Below the pieces are notes generated by a model, which saw only the letters and a program-made list of their open reading frames with translations, had not been told where the DNA came from and did not search any database. Made by a program: the position numbers and the translations under genes. A stretch of 10,292 nucleotides of DNA from CAYSPO01 sp964432945 (lineage in GTDB: Bacteria > Bacillota > Clostridia > Tissierellales > Peptoniphilaceae), in contig CAYSPO010000042.1 in the NCBI GenBank assembly GCA_964432945.1, positions 1 through 10,292 on the forward strand, read 5' to 3'. Below, piece after piece: positions 8,146 to 10,292 of the stretch (position 1 is its first letter; the number at the start of each line of letters is the position of its first letter).

Positions 8146-8874
8146 TTATGATAGTTCATACATTAAAATAGAACTTGCAACCCCAGCATTTAAGGACTCC
8201 ACTTCGCCCTGCATAGGGATTTTTATAAATACATCCGATAGTTCTCGGAAAAACCTACTAATCCCATGTGACTCGCTTCCAATTACTAAAATATATTTAT
8301 AATCTATATTTATATCTTTTATATCCTGGCTTTTCTCTAAAGATGATGAGATTATTTTATAAGAATTTTCTTTTAATTTTGAAACTTCATCTTCATTTGT
8401 TTGTCTAATATTTATCCTATAAATTGAGCCCATACTGGCTCTTAGTGTTTTAGGATTATATATATCAACACAGCCAGGCATCAAAAGTATTTCTGTAAAT
8501 CCAAAGGCTTCAGCACTTCTTATTATAGTCCCCATATTACCTGGATCTTTTATTTCATCTAGGCAAAGTAACTTTCCTACATCAGGAATTTTACTGAGTT
8601 TAGGGATTTTTATAATTCCTATTAAACCATCTGAATTAACCATATCTGTAAGTTCTGAAAATAATTCTTCTGCAATAACGAAGGGTTTGTCAAATAAATC
8701 TAAGTATTTACTTTCTTCTGATACAATTATATCTTCTATGTCAACTTTGCTCTTTATAGCCTCTTCTATCATTTTTAGGCTTTCAACTTTATAAAGACCA
8801 TACTTTTGTCTAAATTTTTTATCAGATAAAGATTTATATATTGAATATTTTTTATTCGTCTTACTTGTTATCAC
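8146..8874 (-). CDS. TrmH/SpoU-family RNA 2'-O-methyltransferase
   Basis: SPOUT-class enzyme that transfers methyl from S-adenosylmethionine to a ribose 2'-OH of rRNA or tRNA. From the GTG at 8872-8874 it is 242 residues. The N-terminal substrate-binding part (ITSKTNKKYSIYKSLSDKKF, residues 2-21, then YGLYKVES) matches how this family begins. The C-terminal trefoil-knot domain has all three motifs: LDEIKDPGNMGTIIRSAEAFG (105-125) with the catalytic-type Asn113 and Arg119, VIGSESHGIS (197-206), and IPMQGEVESLNAGVA (219-233). The GTG has GGGAG at a 5-nt spacing. An ATG at 8895 adds 7 residues, but its G-rich SD is only 1-2 nt away, so I prefer the GTG; a TTG at 8886 is a third option. It lies between rplT and pheS, as in many clostridia. 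The target nucleotide cannot be read from the sequence. Confidence 0.92.
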   Translation of the reverse strand: MITSKTNKKYSIYKSLSDKKFRQKYGLYKVESLKMIEEAIKSKVDIEDIIVSEESKYLDLFDKPFVIAEELFSELTDMVNSDGLIGIIKIPKLSKIPDVGKLLCLDEIKDPGNMGTIIRSAEAFGFTEILLMPGCVDIYNPKTLRASMGSIYRINIRQTNEDEVSKLKENSYKIISSSLEKSQDIKDINIDYKYILVIGSESHGISRFFRELSDVFIKIPMQGEVESLNAGVASSILMYELS

Positions 8875-8918
8875 ATTTTCTCCCAAGATTATCATTCCCC
8901 TTTAATTCATTAACATTT

Positions 8919-8927
8919 ATTATATCA
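8919..8927 (-). promoter_or_regulatory. Extended -10 promoter for the RNA methyltransferase
   Basis: The minus strand reads TGATATAAT, a TGn extension plus perfect TATAAT, located after the rplT terminator. No good -35 lies 16-18 nt upstream (only an AT-rich TATTTA), which is tolerated in extended -10 promoters. Transcription would begin near 8912, about 38 nt before the preferred GTG start. Confidence 0.6.
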
Positions 8928-8977
8928 AAATATAGAGAGATTAAATAGTTAATATTATGGAAAGGTTAATTTCTCCC

Positions 8978-9012
8978 AAAAAAAGAAGCCTAGGTTAAAC
9001 CTAAGCTTCTTT
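8978..9012 (-). terminator. Rho-independent terminator of the infC-rpmI-rplT operon
   Basis: Minus-strand RNA folds into a 13-bp stem (9000-9012 with 8982-8994) with one G.U pair and a 5-nt loop. It runs into seven consecutive Us (8978-8984) that partly overlap the base of the stem. The 5' arm contains the last three rplT sense codons (Lys-Glu-Ala) and the TAG stop, so translation runs into the stem. It separates the ribosomal operon from the methyltransferase gene downstream. Confidence 0.9.
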
Positions 9013-9351
9013 AGCGATGCTAACTAATTCTTCAAATCCTTGTGGATCATGAATTGCCATTTCTGATAGCATTTTTCTGTTTACATCGATATTATTAACT
9101 TTTAAACCATGGATAAATTTGCTGTAGCTCATTCCATGCATTCTTGTAGCTGCATTGATTCTTGCTATCCAAAGTTTTCTGTATTCTCTTTTCTTTTGCT
9201 TTCTACCAATGTAAGCGAAAGCCATAGCTCTCATTACAGTTTGATGAGCTGCTTTATAAGTTTTTGACTTAGCACCATAATAACCTTTAGCTTGTTTTAA
9301 TAACTTTTTGTGTCTTTTATGTTTAGCTGGACCGCCTTTTACTCTTGCCAT
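9001..9351 (-). CDS. rplT: 50S ribosomal protein L20
   Basis: L20 is an early-binding 23S rRNA protein needed for assembly of the large subunit, and in Bacillus and E. coli it represses its own operon. At 116 residues it is normal length. The very basic N-terminal extension (ARVKGGPAKHKRHKKLLKQ, 2-20) is followed by the family motif KGYYGAKSKTYKAAHQTVMRA (22-42) and the helical IGRKQKKREYRKLWIARINAA (48-68). The globular C-terminal domain, from about 60 on, is the part that recognises mRNA leaders in studied systems. AAGGAG (9357-9362) lies 5 nt before the ATG. It is the last gene of the infC operon; the terminator stem begins inside its final codons. Confidence 0.98.
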   Translation of the reverse strand: MARVKGGPAKHKRHKKLLKQAKGYYGAKSKTYKAAHQTVMRAMAFAYIGRKQKKREYRKLWIARINAATRMHGMSYSKFIHGLKVNNIDVNRKMLSEMAIHDPQGFEELVSIAKEA

Positions 9352-9372
9352 AATTACTCCTTTTTCAATGAC

Positions 9373-9564
9373 CTACGGAATCATTTTATCGATTCTACGT
9401 TGATCTCCCTTGCTTACCATTTTTGCTTTTCTAGATCCCCTAATTCTCTTAGGTGATTTCTTACCTGTTAAGTGGCTTGTATAAGCTTGATATCTCTTTA
9501 ATTTTCCACTAGCAGTTCTTTTAAGTCTTTTTGCTGTACCCCTATGGGTTTTCATTTTAGGCAT
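9373..9564 (-). CDS. rpmI: 50S ribosomal protein L35
   Basis: Small basic protein of the large ribosomal subunit, 63 residues, close to the usual 64-66. It begins with the family signature MPKMKTHRGTAKRLK (1-15), continues with SGKLKRYQAYTSHL (19-32) and ends KGDQRRIDKMIP. Its ribosome binding site GAGGAG (9572-9577) is built from the last sense codons of infC, and its ATG is 4 nt past the infC stop. Coupling to IF-3 translation is therefore likely. rplT follows 21 nt downstream. Confidence 0.97.
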   Translation of the reverse strand: MPKMKTHRGTAKRLKRTASGKLKRYQAYTSHLTGKKSPKRIRGSRKAKMVSKGDQRRIDKMIP

Positions 9565-9568
9565 ATCT

Positions 9569-10084
9569 TTACTCCTCTACATTAGGACTAACAAACATTG
9601 ACATGTTACGTCCTTCCATTTTTGCTTTCTTATCTACATGGCCATACTCATTGATAAGTTCAGTAAAGTCGTTTAAAACTTCATATCCTTGATTTTGATG
9701 AGCCATTTCTCTTCCTCTGAATCTAATAGTAACTTTAACTCTATCTCCAGATTTCAAAAATTTAATCGCATTATTAGCCTTTGTCTGAAGGTCATGAGTG
9801 TCGATGTTCGGAGACATCCTGATCTCCTTAACATTTATTACAGCTTGTTTTTTCTTAGCTTCTTTCGCTCTTTTTTCTTCTTCATACTTAAACTTACCGT
9901 AATCAATGATTTTGCATACTGGTGGACTAGCCTTTGGAGAAACACAGACAAGATCAAGGCCTACTTCAGCTGCTCTCTGAAGAGCTTCATTTCTAGAAAT
10001 TATACCAACTTGTTCACCATCAGCTCCAATAAGTCTTACGTCTCTTGCTCTTATTCCTTCATTTACTAATTGGTCCTTTATAAT
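9569..10084 (-). CDS. infC: Translation initiation factor IF-3 (ATT start)
   Basis: IF-3 binds the 30S subunit, prevents premature joining of 50S and checks start codon and initiator tRNA. Reading from an ATT codon at 10082-10084 gives 171 residues beginning (M)IKDQLVNEGIRARDVRLIG, which aligns with my recollection of Bacillus IF-3 (ISKDFIINEQIRAREVRLI). GGGGG at 10091-10095 lies 6 nt upstream. The IF-3 signature KIIDYGKFKYEEEK is at 58-71 in the N-domain, followed by the basic linker helix (KRAKEAKKKQ, 71-80). The C-domain spans about 82-171 with EIRMSPNIDTHDL at 87-99 and SGDRVKVTIRFRGREMAH at about 112-129. No ATG lies in frame before Met90 (9817), and starting there would delete the N-domain. 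An AUU start is the known basis of IF-3 autoregulation in E. coli and occurs in Bacillus species. The stop overlaps the rpmI ribosome binding site. Confidence 0.95.
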   Translation of the reverse strand: MIKDQLVNEGIRARDVRLIGADGEQVGIISRNEALQRAAEVGLDLVCVSPKASPPVCKIIDYGKFKYEEEKRAKEAKKKQAVINVKEIRMSPNIDTHDLQTKANNAIKFLKSGDRVKVTIRFRGREMAHQNQGYEVLNDFTELINEYGHVDKKAKMEGRNMSMFVSPNVEE

Positions 10085-10088
10085 ATTG

Positions 10089-10095
10089 CACCCCC
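10089..10095 (-). promoter_or_regulatory. infC ribosome binding site
   Basis: The minus strand reads GGGGGTG, which pairs with the 16S anti-SD (GGAGGTG pattern, with one G.U). It is 6 nt (counted from GGGGG) before the ATT at 10082-10084. It supports ATT rather than the following ATA or the internal ATG as the start. It sits about 10 nt past the U-tract of the attenuator. Confidence 0.8.
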
Positions 10096-10104
10096 GTGTG
10101 TAAT

Positions 10105-10133
10105 TAAAAAATAGCAGGCAAAATACCCGCTAT
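10105..10133 (-). terminator. Intrinsic attenuator in the infC leader
   Basis: The minus-strand RNA has a 9-bp stem (10125-10133 with 10111-10119, including two G.U pairs), a 5-nt loop (10120-10124) and a run of six Us ending at 10106 (the first shared with the stem base). It lies within 30 nt of the infC start. Termination here would prevent synthesis of IF-3, L35 and L20. Confidence 0.8.
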
Positions 10134-10229
10134 AAAAATAATAATTTTATAAATTATACCCAGTGACTATTCACTCAGGTGAGAAGCGGATACTTCTACT
10201 TTCATTTTCCGTAATAATTCTACTACTTA

Positions 10230-10258
10230 ATAATACTATATGTATAGAATTATGTCAA
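10230..10258 (-). promoter_or_regulatory. Promoter of infC-rpmI-rplT (TTGACA - 17 nt - TATTAT)
   Basis: A perfect -35 TTGACA (10253-10258), optimal 17-nt spacer and near-consensus -10 TATTAT (10230-10235) mark a strong housekeeping-sigma promoter. Transcription should start near 10223. The remaining 34 nt to the window edge (10259-10292) show no recognisable gene or element. Confidence 0.85.
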
Positions 10259-10292
10259 ACATTAATAAATTGGCCTGCTTTTTACATAATAA

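Larger units (their letters stand above)
10085..10223 (-). promoter_or_regulatory. Structured infC operon leader (L20-leader type, candidate)
   Basis: The untranslated leader is about 140 nt. In transcription order it has four elements: hairpin 1, AGAAG/CUUCU with loop UAUCCG (10182-10197); hairpin 2, ACC-UG-AGUGA-AUAG-UCACU-G-GGU (10158-10180); an all-AU hairpin of 7 bp (10141-10157); and the attenuator hairpin. The loop-side segment UAUCCGC (10186-10192) can pair over 7 nt, with one wobble, to GCGGGUA (10124-10130) in the 5' arm of the attenuator, which would disrupt it. The position upstream of infC-rpmI-rplT matches the L20-responsive leader of Bacillus. Whether it belongs to that exact RNA family is not decidable here. 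Confidence 0.7.

Noticed and set aside
9689..10069. 126-codon plus-strand open frame opposite infC
   Set aside because: It is antisense to the well-conserved IF-3 coding sequence, is rich in Ser and Phe as expected from the complement of Lys/Glu codons, and has no supporting ribosome binding site.
10141..10157. Perfect 7-bp AT-only palindrome with a 3-nt loop
   Set aside because: As a protein-binding site it is not convincing, since it contains only A and T; I kept it only as one hairpin of the leader.
10154..10159. TATAAT-like hexamer in the infC leader as a second promoter
   Set aside because: No suitable -35 lies at the right distance, and it forms part of an AU hairpin in the leader; AT-rich DNA yields such matches by chance.
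1..10292. CRISPR arrays, insertion sequences, tRNA or rRNA genes, prophage or defence genes
   Set aside because: I saw no regularly spaced repeats, transposase motifs, tRNA-like cloverleafs or unfamiliar gene clusters; the window is filled with core housekeeping genes on one strand.

Overview
This window is a low-GC, AT-rich stretch of bacterial chromosome in which every gene lies on the minus strand. It suggests a Firmicute (Bacillota), most likely a clostridial or Tissierellia-type anaerobe. The reasons are the AT-biased codon use, strong GGAGG-type ribosome binding sites, Firmicute-like L35 and IF-3 sequences, and the gene order infC-rpmI-rplT-rRNA methyltransferase-pheS-pheT-zapA-U32-mutS2. 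I cannot name the genus from the sequence alone. All the gene families are known; I found no unknown gene system. The interesting material is in the regulatory regions and in gene boundaries that are easy to get wrong.

In order of transcription (right to left): a near-consensus promoter (TTGACA, 17 nt, TATTAT; 10230-10258) starts a structured leader of about 140 nt that ends in an intrinsic terminator-like attenuator (10105-10133). Next come infC (9569-10084, with a non-canonical ATT start), rpmI (9373-9564) and rplT (9001-9351). A strong intrinsic terminator (8978-9012), whose stem contains the last codons and stop of rplT, closes this ribosomal operon. The layout matches the L20-autoregulated IF-3/L35/L20 operon of Firmicutes.

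A TrmH/SpoU-family RNA 2'-O-methyltransferase (8146-8874) then has its own extended -10 promoter. It is followed by pheS (7055-8077) and pheT (4676-7042), the two subunits of phenylalanyl-tRNA synthetase, with a promoter immediately upstream of pheS and no room for a T-box. Behind pheT, with spacings of 6, -1 and 0 nt, come zapA with an unusually long coiled-coil tail (4127-4669), a U32-family RNA-hydroxylase-like gene (2149-4127) and mutS2 (1-2148, cut by the window edge at the start of its Smr domain).

A run of exactly 100 Ns (2215-2314) interrupts the U32 gene. It looks like a scaffold placeholder, because the genuine C-terminus resumes in a different frame from the one implied by counting the Ns. 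Apart from zapA, the whole neighbourhood concerns making, modifying, charging or rescuing the translation machinery, which fits the proposed role of MutS2 in ribosome rescue.
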